A stretch of 64,000 nucleotides of DNA from NCBI RefSeq assembly GCF_947494025.1, contig NZ_CANLTQ010000001.1, positions 186,001 to 250,000 of the forward strand, given 5' to 3'. This stretch comes from an uncultured Jannaschia sp. (lineage in GTDB: Bacteria; Pseudomonadota; Alphaproteobacteria; Rhodobacterales; Rhodobacteraceae). The notes under the pieces are model-generated. The model was not told the origin of the DNA and did no database searches. It saw only the letters and a program-made list of their open reading frames with translations. This document shows positions 1 through 12,295 of the stretch, piece by piece. Position 1 is the first letter of the stretch, and each line of letters opens with the position of its first letter. The position numbers and the translations under genes are program-made.

Positions 1-1653
<1,653 letters not shown>

Positions 1654-1834
1654 CGTCGTCCCCGTCGTCATTGCCGTTACGCCGTCATCGCCGTTACAAG
1701 CGGGCAACATCGGTCGCCAAGCGCGCGTTCTGCTGCCGGTCTCGCCCCTAGGTTAACGTCAAAGCCCGCGTTGGCCAGCCCGGACACGGTATTTCGGCAA
1801 CCTTGTCGCCCGACCGGCACAGCGCCGGAGCCCG

Positions 1835-2818
1835 TCAGCCGCCGACATCGACCACGACGCGCCCCCGCACGCGCCCCTTGAGAATGTCCGCGCCGAGCTT
1901 CGGCAAATCCTCCAGCGTCGCGGGCACGACCATCGACTCGAGCTTCTCCATCGGCAGCAGCCGTGCGAGGCGGTCCCACGCGCGAACGCGGTTCTCGTAG
2001 GGCTGCAGGACCGAATCGATCCCGAGGAGGTTCACCGCCCGCAGAAGGAACGGAATGACCTTCGCGGGAAGATCGGCGCCGCCGGCGAGGCCGACGGCGG
2101 CGACCGACGCGCCGTATTCCATCTGCCCGAGCACCCGCGCCAGCATCGCGCCGCCCACCGCATCGACGCAGCCGCCCCACGCCTCGCTCTCGAGTGGACG
2201 CTTGACCGTCTCGGCCAGATCCTCGCGCGGAACGATCCGGGTTGCGCCGAGGTCCCGGAGGTAGTCCGCCTGCTCCGGCCGTCCGGTCACCGCCGCGACC
2301 TCCCGCCCCATCGCGGCGAGAAGCGCGACGGCGACGGAGCCCACCCCGCCCGCCGCGCCGGTCACGAGGATCGGCCCCGCCTTGAGGCCGTGATCCTCCA
2401 GGGCCTGAACGGCGAGCATCGCGGTGAAGCCCGCCGTCCCGACCGCCATCGCCTGCCGCGTGGTCAGCCCGCCCGGGAGCGGCACCAGCCAGTCGGCCTT
2501 CACCCGCGCCTTTTGCGCGTAGCCGCCCCAATGCGCCTCGCCCACGCGCCAGCCGGTCAGGACGACCTTGTCGCCGGGCTTGTAGCGGTCGTCGTCGGAG
2601 GCTTCGACGGTGCCGGCGAAGTCGATGCCGGGCACGTGCGGATAGCTCCGCACCAACCCGCCCCCCGGCCCCATGCAGAGCCCGTCCTTGTAGTTCACCG
2701 TCGAATACTCGACCGCGACCGTGACCCCGGCCTCCGGCAGACGGCCCTCGTCGATCTCCTGCACGGACGCCCGCGTCTCGTCCCCGGTCTTCTCGACCAG
2801 CAGCGCCTTGAAGCTCAT
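1835..2818 (-). CDS. acuI: Acrylyl-CoA reductase AcuI (YhdH-type quinone oxidoreductase family)
   Basis: NADPH-dependent medium-chain reductase, 327 residues, that reduces acryloyl-CoA to propionyl-CoA. In marine alphaproteobacteria this detoxifies acrylate from DMSP breakdown. Visible features are the family N-terminus MSFKALLVEK, the segment YKDGLCM characteristic of YhdH/AcuI, PHVPGIDFAG, and the Rossmann motif VTGAAGGVGS near residue 155. No zinc-binding cysteines are seen, as expected for this branch. The gene is divergent from the downstream binding-protein gene at 3033 and is followed on its own strand by a BCCT transporter. No dmdA or ddd lyase gene is adjacent, so a DMSP role is inferred, not shown. 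Confidence 0.85.
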   Translation of the reverse strand: MSFKALLVEKTGDETRASVQEIDEGRLPEAGVTVAVEYSTVNYKDGLCMGPGGGLVRSYPHVPGIDFAGTVEASDDDRYKPGDKVVLTGWRVGEAHWGGYAQKARVKADWLVPLPGGLTTRQAMAVGTAGFTAMLAVQALEDHGLKAGPILVTGAAGGVGSVAVALLAAMGREVAAVTGRPEQADYLRDLGATRIVPREDLAETVKRPLESEAWGGCVDAVGGAMLARVLGQMEYGASVAAVGLAGGADLPAKVIPFLLRAVNLLGIDSVLQPYENRVRAWDRLARLLPMEKLESMVVPATLEDLPKLGADILKGRVRGRVVVDVGG

Positions 2819-3032
2819 TGCGTCGATCCCCCTTCAGCAACCTGTGCCCATCGGTGTATCCCACACCGCGCAGGTCAACCACCGCTCTCGTCCACCGGGC
2901 CGTCCGCCCGGCGGATTGCACCCGGATCCGCGCTGCCGCTGAGGCAACGTGCATCCCTGTGCCGCCCGGCTGGACGTCTCCCGCCACGCGCCCTAACGTC
3001 GGCGGCAAAAGTGCCAACCGGGAGACGACCGA

Positions 3033-4064
3033 ATGACCCTACGCGCCCTTCTGCTCGCCGGCGCCGCGACCGCGGCCGCCCTGCCCGCCGCCGCGCAGAT
3101 GACCGTGTTCGACTATGCGGGATTCGAGGATCCCGAGTTCCACGCGGCCTATATCGAGGAGCACGGCGAAAGCCCGGACTTCGCCTTCTTCGGCGACGAG
3201 GAGGAGGCGTTCCAGAAGCTCGCCTCCGGGTTCCGCGCCGACACGACCCATATCTGCGCGGGCTCCGTCACCAAGTTCGAGGAATCCGGCCTGCTCGAGC
3301 CGTGGGACCTGTCGCGCATCCCGAACTGGGAGAACCTGAACCGCGACCTGACCGGGCAGGACGTCTCATCGGCCGGGGAGGTCTACTTCGTCCCCACCGA
3401 TTACGGCTCCACCGCCATCGCCTACGACACGGAGGCGGTGCCCGCCGAGGACGTGGCGTCGCTCGACGTGTTCCTCGACCCGAAGTACCAGGGTCGCATG
3501 GCCCTGCCCGACAATGTCGACGACGCCTATGCGCTGGCCTATCTCGCGACCGGCGTCACCGACTGGTCCGAGGTGACCGACGCCGAGTTCGAGGCGGCGA
3601 GCGATTGGCTCCGACGGGTTCATCCGAACCTCCGCACTTACTGGACCGATCCCGCGGAGCTGGCGCAGCTGCTGTCCTCGGGCGAGGTTCTGATCGCCTG
3701 GGCGTGGAACGAGACGCTGCCTGCCATGGCCGCCGAGGGTTTCCCCATCGGCTTCCAGCGCGAGGCCGAGGAAGGCTCGTCCCTCTGGCTCTGCGGCTAT
3801 GTCAACATGGTGGAGGCGGACGGCGAGGAGGATCTGGTCTACGACTACCTGAACGCGATGCTCGACCCTTCCGCGACCGAGCCGCTCCTCGCCTCCGGGT
3901 TCGGACAATCCAATCAGGTGGCGATGCAGGATCAGGGCGAAGCGGCACTGGAAGCGTCCGGTCTGGGCCAGATCGACGCGCCCGTCCTCGCGCAGCTCCC
4001 GATGGACGGCCAGCTCCGCCAGCGGCAGGCGGAAGCCTTCGAGCGGATCAAGGCGGGATTCTGA
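3033..4064 (+). CDS. Spermidine/putrescine-type ABC substrate-binding protein (PotD-like), orphan
   Basis: Periplasmic binding protein of 343 residues with a cleavable signal peptide (MTLRALLLAGAATAAALPAAAQ). The mature part opens with TVFDYAGFEDPEF and carries the PotD-like segments VYFVPTDYGSTAIAYDT and FLDPKYQGRMALPDN, typical of polyamine-binding proteins. It would capture a polyamine or similar cationic substrate for an ABC importer. No permease or ATPase gene adjoins it: the next gene is on the opposite strand. The partner transporter must be elsewhere or the protein acts alone. The start ATG is preceded by a GGGAG ribosome site. The exact ligand cannot be read from the sequence. Confidence 0.85.
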   Translation: MTLRALLLAGAATAAALPAAAQMTVFDYAGFEDPEFHAAYIEEHGESPDFAFFGDEEEAFQKLASGFRADTTHICAGSVTKFEESGLLEPWDLSRIPNWENLNRDLTGQDVSSAGEVYFVPTDYGSTAIAYDTEAVPAEDVASLDVFLDPKYQGRMALPDNVDDAYALAYLATGVTDWSEVTDAEFEAASDWLRRVHPNLRTYWTDPAELAQLLSSGEVLIAWAWNETLPAMAAEGFPIGFQREAEEGSSLWLCGYVNMVEADGEEDLVYDYLNAMLDPSATEPLLASGFGQSNQVAMQDQGEAALEASGLGQIDAPVLAQLPMDGQLRQRQAEAFERIKAGF

Positions 4065-4107
4065 CCTCGCGGAAGGGCCGCCGGAACGACCGGCGGCCCG
4101 ATCGATA

Positions 4108-4593
4108 TCAGGCCATGGAGGCGCGGATGCTGCGCAGCATCACGAGATGCGTCTCGATGCTGGGTACCGCGATCATCGCCGCGCCCCGCGCCATCGGGTC
4201 GCCGCCCGACGCCGAATAGTCGCGCGCGATGGCAAGCCCCTGCTCGTGCGCCTCGATTTGCCCGTCAACATACATCATGTCGAAGGACGCATCGTCCGCG
4301 GCGCGCAGCGTCTCGAGCTTTTCGCTCTGCTCCTGCGTCAGGAGTGGCGGCACGTCGGCGGCCCCGAAGGCTTCGGCGATGGCGTTCTGCTCGGCCACCT
4401 CCAGCCCAGCGAAGGTCTGGACCGACGTCGCGCCCGACCGTTCCAGCGCGGCCTCGCTCGTCAGTTTGGAGTAGGTTCCGAGCGCGATCATCGGCTGTTT
4501 CTCGGGGGCCAGATCCTGCGCGTAGGCGCGGGAAATCATCAGCGGCGCGACCGCGAGGGCGGCCCCGGCACCGAGCATCTGTCGTCTCAACAT
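4108..4593 (-). CDS. DUF4142 family secreted protein
   Basis: A 161-residue exported protein with an N-terminal signal (MLRRQMLGAGAALAVAPLMISRAYAQ) and a helical body of the DUF4142 type. The pattern of SEAALERSG, FAGLEVAEQNAI and a long helix ending in IETHLVMLRSI fits that family. DUF4142 proteins are found in the periplasm or cell envelope and their function is unknown. The chosen ATG at 4591-4593 has an AGGGAA ribosome site, whereas the frame stays open upstream without a signal peptide. It is a single gene, divergent from the tmRNA promoter and convergent with the binding-protein gene. Confidence 0.65.
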   Translation of the reverse strand: MLRRQMLGAGAALAVAPLMISRAYAQDLAPEKQPMIALGTYSKLTSEAALERSGATSVQTFAGLEVAEQNAIAEAFGAADVPPLLTQEQSEKLETLRAADDASFDMMYVDGQIEAHEQGLAIARDYSASGGDPMARGAAMIAVPSIETHLVMLRSIRASMA

Positions 4594-4747
4594 CGTGTGT
4601 TCCCTTGTTTGCAGGCGGGTACGGCCAAACCCGGCCGTTCGACGGGGGTTCCTCCGGCTCATGCGACATTCACGACGACCGGCGGGTTTCCGGGTACGAG
4701 GCTCGCGAAACCCCGATGCCGGTCGATCTTCCAACCCGTCGCGAGGG

Positions 4748-4776
4748 TTGAAACGCCGCACCGCCTCCCCTATCTT
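4748..4776 (+). promoter_or_regulatory. Sigma-70-type promoter of the tmRNA gene
   Basis: TTGAAA at 4748-4753 and TATCTT at 4771-4776 are separated by 17 bases. The predicted transcription start would be near 4783, just before the tmRNA acceptor piece, which supports both calls. This is read from the sequence and not tested. Confidence 0.65.
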
Positions 4777-4784
4777 CGAGTCGT

Positions 4785-5097
4785 TCCCCCTTGGGGGGCT
4801 ATGGCGATAAACGCGCCCGTAATAAGCGGTTCGGACCCGGGGGCGGTACCCGGCGACTCCACCAACCTTCCGTTATTGGCGGAGCATGGGGTCGAAACAG
4901 GATCGACGGACGTCTAAAGGGGTTAGCTTTCGCTCGGTGAGATACCACCGTTATCGGTTCACAATGTACAGTTGCCAATAACAACCGTGCTCCGATGGCG
5001 ATGGCCGCGTAAGCGACCGGAACTATCGAAAACTTAAGTCCTTGCGCTTAGCGGCGTAAGGCGGGGTTCGCAGGCACCTGGCAACAGAAGCCTGCAC
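4785..5097 (+). ncRNA. ssrA: tmRNA, circularly permuted two-piece form
   Basis: Transfer-messenger RNA that rescues stalled ribosomes. The acceptor piece comes first: its 3' end has a T stem CCGGG/CCCGG around loop GGCGGTA, then CGACTCC at 4854-4860 and ACCA ending at 4864. A short spacer is lost on processing. The coding piece starts at 4888 with GGGGTCG, which pairs with CGACTCC and leaves the G3-U70 wobble that alanyl-tRNA synthetase reads. The tag reading frame runs from 4974 (resume codon GCC) to the TAA at 5010-5012 and encodes ANNNRAPMAMAA. This resembles alphaproteobacterial tags. The outer ends are approximate: a hairpin GCAGGC/GCCTGC closes the coding piece near 5090. Confidence 0.92.
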
Positions 5098-5103
5098 TTC
5101 TCC

Positions 5104-5559
5104 CTATATCTCCGGATCGTCGAGCTTCGCGAGCCAGCGTTCGACCCGCTTGCGGTTCACGCCCAGATCGCCGTGCCCGAAGCGCGACCGGCTCCAGATG
5201 GTGAGCCGGCTGCCCGTGCCCTCCGGCTCGGCCCGGACCGAAATCGCGTCCGGGTAGCCCATCAGGAGCGAGCGCTGGACGTAGGTGGCGAAGCGATCAC
5301 GCGGCGTTCCCGCGAGGCGGATCGTCCGGGGCTCCGACAGGGCAATCAGGTCGATCCTCGAGATGAGCTCCGCGGGCGGCTCCGGTCGCAGCACCGTCGC
5401 GCGGTCGCCGCCTTCGACGACGAGGTATTCGTTCGGCTTGCCCGTCCGCCGGGCGGGATCGGGCGCCACGTGCCAGTCCGACGCCCGCATCGGCGCGAGC
5501 CGGACATAGGCCATGCCCGCGAGCAGAACCGTCAGCGCGAAGAGGGCGAGAAGGCGCAT
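5104..5559 (-). CDS. DUF1499 family protein with N-terminal membrane anchor
   Basis: A 151-residue protein with one N-terminal hydrophobic helix (MRLLALFALTVLLAGMAYVR) followed by a soluble domain. The order DWHVAPD, then YVQRSLLMGYPDAISVRAEP, then LTIWSRSRFGHGDLGVNRKRVERWL, is characteristic of DUF1499. The function of the family is not established. Its ATG overlaps the stop codon of the glycerate kinase gene by one base (TGATG), so the two are probably translated from one message. The 3' end faces the tmRNA gene, with a gap of only a few bases. Confidence 0.75.
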   Translation of the reverse strand: MRLLALFALTVLLAGMAYVRLAPMRASDWHVAPDPARRTGKPNEYLVVEGGDRATVLRPEPPAELISRIDLIALSEPRTIRLAGTPRDRFATYVQRSLLMGYPDAISVRAEPEGTGSRLTIWSRSRFGHGDLGVNRKRVERWLAKLDDPEI

Positions 5560-6752
5560 CAGCCGACCTTCAGGATCTGCAGGTCCGCCACGTTCGTGCC
5601 CGTTCCGCCGGTCATCAGGAGGTCCCCCGCCGCCTTCAACGCGGTGTAGCTGTCGTTCTCGGCCAGCACCGCCTCCAAGTCGAGCCCCGCCGCCGCGATC
5701 CGCGCGAGCGTGCCCTCGTCGACAAGCCCGCCCGCCGCGTCGGTCGGCCCGTCGCGCCCGTCCGTGCCGCCCGACAGGAAAACCCAGGGCCGGTCGAGAT
5801 CGCGCAACGCCAGCGCCACGCGCAGCGCCAGCTCCTGATTGCGGCCACCCCGCCCCGCGCCGCGCAGCCGCACCGTCGTCTCCCCGCCCCAGAGTGTCGT
5901 TCCCACGCCGCGCCGGGCCGTCTCCGCGATCCGGGCGGCGGCCGCCTCCACGTCGCCCGTCAGCGCCCTGTCCTCGAGCGCGGCCCCGGGGGCGGCGGCC
6001 AGCATCGCCTCCGCCGAAAGCCGGTTCGACCCGACGAGTCGGACAGGCCCCTCCGGCGTCGCGCCGGGCCCCGGCCGCGACAGCGCCGTCCGGCAGCTTT
6101 CCGGCATATCGTCCCAGAGCCCTTCTGCCCGAAGCAAGGCACGGGCCGCCGTTGGTCCGCCCGCCGGCGGCACGGTCGGGCCGGAGGCGATCACGGAAAG
6201 GTCGTCGCCCACCACGTCGGACAGGATCAGCGTCTCGATCGTCGCCGGAGCGGCCGCGCGGGCAAGCCCGCCGCCCTTCAGCCGGCTCAGGTTCTGCCGC
6301 ACGAGGTTCATCGCCTTGATATCGAGCCCGGAGGCCAGAAGGAGGCGCGACACGTCCGCCTTGTCGGCCAGCGTCACGCCCTCGACCGGCGCGACGGCCA
6401 GCGCGGAGGCTCCGCCCGAGATCAGCGCAAGCGCGCGGTCCTCCGCCCCGAGCTCCGCGACCGCCGCCAGCGCGGCCTCGCCCGCCGCGGCGGAGCCGGT
6501 CCCGGGGACCGGATGCTCGCCCACGAGGACGCGCGCGCCGGGCAGGTCGCCCCCGTTCTCCGCGTTGGTGACGACGAGGCAGGGCGTGCCCGGAAACCGG
6601 AGGAGCGCCGCGCGGGCCATGGCCAGCGACGCCTTGCCGAGCGCCACGATCACGCGCGGCGGCGCGGCGCCCCCCAGCGCGTCCGCTACGGCCGGGCCCG
6701 GATCGGCGCGCCGCAACCCAGCCGCGAAAATGTCGGTCAGCGCCTTGCGCAT
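5559..6752 (-). CDS. Glycerate 2-kinase, MOFRL family (GckA/TtuD type)
   Basis: Cytosolic kinase of 397 residues that phosphorylates glycerate, feeding the serine cycle, glyoxylate or tartrate pathways into glycolysis; older annotation calls this family hydroxypyruvate reductase TtuD. Visible motifs are VIVALGKASLAMARAAL, the glycine-rich ALISGGASAL, the segment LILSDVVGDDLSVIASGP, and a C-terminal MOFRL domain with LWGGETTVRL, GRGGRNQELALRVAL and FLSGGTDGRDGPTDAAGG. The start at MRKALTDIF is used, because an upstream in-frame ATG lies inside the tRNA-Leu gene. It is followed without a gap by the DUF1499 gene. Confidence 0.88.
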   Translation of the reverse strand: MRKALTDIFAAGLRRADPGPAVADALGGAAPPRVIVALGKASLAMARAALLRFPGTPCLVVTNAENGGDLPGARVLVGEHPVPGTGSAAAGEAALAAVAELGAEDRALALISGGASALAVAPVEGVTLADKADVSRLLLASGLDIKAMNLVRQNLSRLKGGGLARAAAPATIETLILSDVVGDDLSVIASGPTVPPAGGPTAARALLRAEGLWDDMPESCRTALSRPGPGATPEGPVRLVGSNRLSAEAMLAAAPGAALEDRALTGDVEAAAARIAETARRGVGTTLWGGETTVRLRGAGRGGRNQELALRVALALRDLDRPWVFLSGGTDGRDGPTDAAGGLVDEGTLARIAAAGLDLEAVLAENDSYTALKAAGDLLMTGGTGTNVADLQILKVG

Positions 6753-6784
6753 GGCCCCTCCCTGTCCAGCCGGGAACCGGGGAA

Positions 6785-6869
6785 TGGTGCGGGTGAAGGG
6801 ACTCGAACCCCCACGCCTCGCGGCGCCAGAACCTAAATCTGGTGCGTCTACCAGTTCCGCCACACCCGC
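6785..6869 (-). tRNA. tRNA-Leu(UAG)
   Basis: A complete class II tRNA on the minus strand: acceptor GCGGGTG pairs with CACCCGC, the anticodon stem CCAGA/TCTGG encloses loop TTTAGGT with anticodon TAG, a long variable arm follows, then the T arm GGGTTCGAGTCCC. The 3' CCA is encoded in the gene. Confidence 0.97.
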
Positions 6870-6939
6870 TCCGACGCGCTCCTAGCATTCCGCCGCGACG
6901 ACAGAAAGCCCTGCCGCGTCCGGCCCCCGCGGGCGGGCG

Positions 6940-8948
<2,009 letters not shown>

Positions 8949-8982
8949 CCGAACTTCCAGACAGGAAAAACGAGGGAATGCC

Positions 8983-10389
8983 ATGACCAACAGCGACGTA
9001 CTGAAGCTGATAAAGGACGAAGAGGTCGAATACGTCGACATCCGCTTCACCGATCCGCGCGGCAAGCTCCAGCACCTGACCATCATCGTCGACGAGATCG
9101 ACGAGGACTTCCTCGAGGAAGGCTTCATGTTCGACGGCTCGTCCATCGGCGGCTGGAAGTCGATCGAGCAATCCGACATGAAGCTGATGCCCGACCCGGC
9201 GTCGGTCTACATCGATCCGTTCTACGCCGAGAAGACGCTTTGCGTGCATTGCTCCGTCTCCGAGCCGGATACCGGCGAGGCCTACGACCGCGACCCGCGG
9301 GCGACCGCCGAGAAGGCCGAGGCCTACCTGAAGGCGTCCGGCATCGGCGACAGCGCTTTCTTCGGTCCCGAGGCCGAGTTCTTCCTGTTCGACGACGTGC
9401 GGTTCTCCAACAGCATGAACAAGGTTGGCTTCGAGGTCGACGCGGCCGACGCGGCCTGGAACTCGGGCACCGAGTACGAGATGGGCAACATGGGCCACCG
9501 GCCCGGCGTCAAGGGCGGCTACTTCCCGGTCAACCCGACCGACGCGGCGCAGGACCTGCGCTCCGAGATGCTTTCCACGATGAAGCGCATCGGCATGAAG
9601 GTCGACAAGCACCACCACGAGGTCGCCTCCTGCCAGCACGAGCTCGGCCTGATCTTCGGCTCGCTCACGAAGCAGGCCGACGAGATCCAGAAGTACAAGT
9701 ACGTGATCCACAACGTGGCGCACGCCTATGGCAAGACCGCGACGTTCATGCCGAAGCCGATCGCGGGCGACAACGGCTCGGGCATGCATGTCAACATGTC
9801 GATCTGGAAGGACGGCAAGCCGCTCTTCGCGGGCGATCAATATGCCGACCTGTCCATCGAGGCGCTGTACTTCATCGGCGGCATCCTGAAACACGCCAAG
9901 GCGCTCAACGCCTTCACCAACCCGGCGACCAACAGCTACAAGCGCCTGATCCCCGGCTTCGAGGCGCCCGTCCTGCGCGCCTACTCGGCCCGCAACCGCT
10001 CGGGCTGCGTCCGCATCCCGTGGACGGAAAGCCCGAAGGCCAAGCGCGTCGAGGCCCGCTTCCCAGACCCCGCGGCGAACCCCTACCTCGCCTTCTCGGC
10101 CCTTCTGATGGCCGGCCTCGATGGAATCAGGAACAAGATCCATCCCGGCGAGCCCTACGACAAGAACCTCTACGACCTGCCGCCGGAGGAGCTGGCCTCC
10201 ATCCCCACCATGTGCGGCTCGCTGCGCGAGGCTCTGGACGAGCTGGAAAAGGACCATGAGTTCCTGCTGGCCGGCGACGTGTTCACGCGCGACCAGATCC
10301 TGGGCTACATGGAGCTGAAATGGGGCGAGGTGCACGCCTACGAGCACACGCCGCACCCGATCGAGTACCAGATGTACTACAGCTGCTGA
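8983..10389 (+). CDS. glnA: Glutamine synthetase type I
   Basis: Dodecameric ammonia-assimilating enzyme making glutamine from glutamate, ammonium and ATP; 468 residues, the normal length. Signatures include [10 protein letters not shown], the metal-ligand segment [11 protein letters not shown], the ATP-site [19 protein letters not shown], and [10 protein letters not shown]. The adenylylation tyrosine is Tyr397 in KNLYDLPPE, so activity is probably switched by GlnE under GlnB control. A GAGGGA ribosome site precedes the ATG. A hairpin with a UUCG loop follows the stop codon. Confidence 0.98.
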   Translation: MTNSDVLKLIKDEEVEYVDIRFTDPRGKLQHLTIIVDEIDEDFLEEGFMFDGSSIGGWKSIEQSDMKLMPDPASVYIDPFYAEKTLCVHCSVSEPDTGEAYDRDPRATAEKAEAYLKASGIGDSAFFGPEAEFFLFDDVRFSNSMNKVGFEVDAADAAWNSGTEYEMGNMGHRPGVKGGYFPVNPTDAAQDLRSEMLSTMKRIGMKVDKHHHEVASCQHELGLIFGSLTKQADEIQKYKYVIHNVAHAYGKTATFMPKPIAGDNGSGMHVNMSIWKDGKPLFAGDQYADLSIEALYFIGGILKHAKALNAFTNPATNSYKRLIPGFEAPVLRAYSARNRSGCVRIPWTESPKAKRVEARFPDPAANPYLAFSALLMAGLDGIRNKIHPGEPYDKNLYDLPPEELASIPTMCGSLREALDELEKDHEFLLAGDVFTRDQILGYMELKWGEVHAYEHTPHPIEYQMYYSC

Positions 10390-10409
10390 GACGACGTTTC
10401 AGCCTGGCA

Positions 10410-10431
10410 AAGGGCGTCTTCGGGCGCCCTT
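10410..10431 (+). terminator. Hairpin terminator after glnA
   Basis: AAGGGCGTC and GGCGCCCTT form a nine-base-pair stem (one G-U pair) around a TTCG tetraloop, about 20 bases after the glnA stop. The downstream T-run is weak (CGTCGTTTC). Confidence 0.65.
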
Positions 10432-10557
10432 CGTCGTTTCGGATCACGGCAGCGGCGCCCCCGGCCAGGATATCGGGGAGCAAAGACGCCGCGGCGGGGC
10501 TGGCCCGGACCCGGGCCGCGCGCTATCCCCGGATGGGGACCATATCGGGAGGCGCGC

Positions 10558-10998
10558 ATGGCCGGGATCACCATTCTCAACGGTCCGAACCTGAACCTGC
10601 TCGGGCAGCGGCAGCCGGAGATCTACGGGCAAGAGACGCTGGCCGATGTCGAGGCGTCCTGCCGGGCGCTCGACCTGGCCGCGATCACGTTCCGGCAATC
10701 GAACCACGAGGGGCAACTCGTCGACTGGATACAGGAGGCGCGCGGGGCGGCGGACGGCGTCGTCATCAATCCGGGCGCCTACAGCCACACCTCCGTCGCC
10801 ATCCTCGACGCGCTCAACGCCTATGACGGCCCGGTGGTGGAGGTGCATATCTCCAACATCCACCGCCGGGAGCCGTTCCGCCACCATTCCTACGTTTCCG
10901 CGCGGGCGGATGCGGTGATCGCGGGGCTCGGGACGGAGGGCTACCGCGCCGCGCTGCGCTGGATCGCGGGACGGCTGGAAGCCTCGGGCGTAAGGTAG
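10558..10998 (+). CDS. aroQ: 3-Dehydroquinate dehydratase, type II
   Basis: Third enzyme of the shikimate pathway, converting 3-dehydroquinate to 3-dehydroshikimate; 146 residues, dodecameric in the family. The N-terminus [21 protein letters not shown] contains the catalytic Tyr23. Later motifs are [23 protein letters not shown] and the active-site [18 protein letters not shown] with His97. It stands alone behind glnA. Its last 58 bases overlap the 3' end of the opposing ROK-regulator gene. Confidence 0.96.
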   Translation: MAGITILNGPNLNLLGQRQPEIYGQETLADVEASCRALDLAAITFRQSNHEGQLVDWIQEARGAADGVVINPGAYSHTSVAILDALNAYDGPVVEVHISNIHRREPFRHHSYVSARADAVIAGLGTEGYRAALRWIAGRLEASGVR

Positions 10999-12140
10999 TC
11001 GCGGACGATGGGCTGGTAGGCCGAGCCGAGCGCGCCGGCCATTCGGCCGAGGCTGCCCTCCACGATCTCGGGCGGGGTCAGGCCGCGCGTCTCCATGCCC
11101 CGCATCCGACGGGCGACCCGCTCGACGAGGCGGGTGCGGATCGCGGGCGGCAGGCTCCCGTCGAGCACGACCGCCGGCACGGCGAGCACGGCGGTGACGG
11201 CGATCGCGGCAGAAGCGAGGTGCCGGGCGGTCCGGTCGAGCCAGTCGTCGAGGATGCCGCCGAAGCCGTCCCATTCCGCCGTCGCGAGGTCGTCGCCGCG
11301 TCCGATCCGGCCGGCCTCGACCAGCTGGCGCTCCAGCAGGTAGAGCGAGGCGTGGTCGATGAGCTGATGCCCGCGCCGCCCTTCCCGCTCCACCGGCAAT
11401 GAGCCGAAGGCGCCGGCATTGCCGTTCGCCCCTTCGAACAGGCGGCCGTCGAGGACGACGCCGCCGCCGACGAAAGCGCCGACGAAGAAATAGGCGAAGT
11501 TGCTCAGGTCACGGCCCCGGCCGAAGACCTGCTCGCCGCAGCAGGCGAGCGTGCCATCGTTGCCCACCGTGACGGCGAGGCCGGTGATCGCGGCCATCCG
11601 CGCGGCGAGGTCGGTATCGCGCCAGACCTCCATTTCCGCCTTCGGCGCCCCGAGCTGTTCGAGCCAGGTCCACAGCTCGAATGGCGCCGCGATGCCGAGC
11701 CCAGCGATGCGCGCGCCGTCCGCGAGCCGGCCGGTCAGGCGTGGGGCGGCGTCCCGGACAAGGGCTTCCACGCGCTGCGGCGTGGGCCAGGCATAGCTCA
11801 GGGCTTCGGCGCCGCGGACGCCGCCGGTGAAGTCCATCAGCACGAGATCCGCCCGCCGCCGCCCGATCCGGAGGCCGAGCGAGAACAGGCCGTCCGGCGC
11901 GAGCGCGAGCGGGATCGACGGCTTGCCCACACGGCCGCGGACCGGCGCGCCACGCAGAAGGAACCCGTCCGTTTCCAGCGCCCGGCTGAGGACGCTGCCC
12001 GCCTGCGCCGACAGGCCCAGAGCGCGCGCGACCTCGCCCGCGGCGATCGGCCCCTGCCGCTGCACGACGGACAGGAATGCCCGCTCGGTCGCACTGCGCG
12101 GGCCGGTCGGAATATCGGGCCTGTCGGGATCGTCCGGCAT
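10941..12140 (-). CDS. frcR: ROK-family transcriptional regulator (FrcR-like)
   Basis: A 399-residue repressor-type protein. An N-terminal winged helix-turn-helix ([27 protein letters not shown], about residues 28-55) binds DNA. A ROK sugar-kinase-like domain follows, with [38 protein letters not shown] and [11 protein letters not shown]. No complete zinc-binding CxCGxxGC segment is seen. It is divergent from frcB, the position of the fructose regulator in rhizobial frcRBCAK clusters, so it probably controls that operon in response to the sugar. The frame overlaps the aroQ 3' end by 58 bases, tail to tail. Confidence 0.8.
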   Translation of the reverse strand: MPDDPDRPDIPTGPRSATERAFLSVVQRQGPIAAGEVARALGLSAQAGSVLSRALETDGFLLRGAPVRGRVGKPSIPLALAPDGLFSLGLRIGRRRADLVLMDFTGGVRGAEALSYAWPTPQRVEALVRDAAPRLTGRLADGARIAGLGIAAPFELWTWLEQLGAPKAEMEVWRDTDLAARMAAITGLAVTVGNDGTLACCGEQVFGRGRDLSNFAYFFVGAFVGGGVVLDGRLFEGANGNAGAFGSLPVEREGRRGHQLIDHASLYLLERQLVEAGRIGRGDDLATAEWDGFGGILDDWLDRTARHLASAAIAVTAVLAVPAVVLDGSLPPAIRTRLVERVARRMRGMETRGLTPPEIVEGSLGRMAGALGSAYQPIVRDYLTPEASSRPAIQRSAAR

Positions 12141-12184
12141 CTGTCCTCTCCGATGCGACGCGCACCGCGCACCGCGCAGGATGC

Positions 12185-12245
12185 CGGAGCGGCGGGATTA
12201 ATCAAGCAAGTTTATTTATTGACGGACGGTTTCCCGTCGGGCAAT
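12185..12245. promoter_or_regulatory. Putative frcR/frcB operator-promoter region
   Basis: The 155-base gap between the divergent frcR and frcB genes contains an unusually AT-rich stretch (ATTAATCAAGCAAG then TTTATTTATTGACG) in otherwise GC-rich DNA. TTGACG at 12219-12224 could be a -35 element for frcB; the matching -10 is poor. AT-rich sites are typical targets of ROK regulators. No exact operator can be defined here. Confidence 0.35.
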
Positions 12246-12295
12246 CCTTTCGCCAATCCGTGCCGGGAAGGCGCGGGACAGACGGGAGGAAGATC

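Noticed and set aside
6753-6863. N-terminal extension of the glycerate kinase starting MAELVDAPDLG
   Set aside because: It translates the tRNA-Leu gene, a common false start; the ATG at 6752 gives the family N-terminus.
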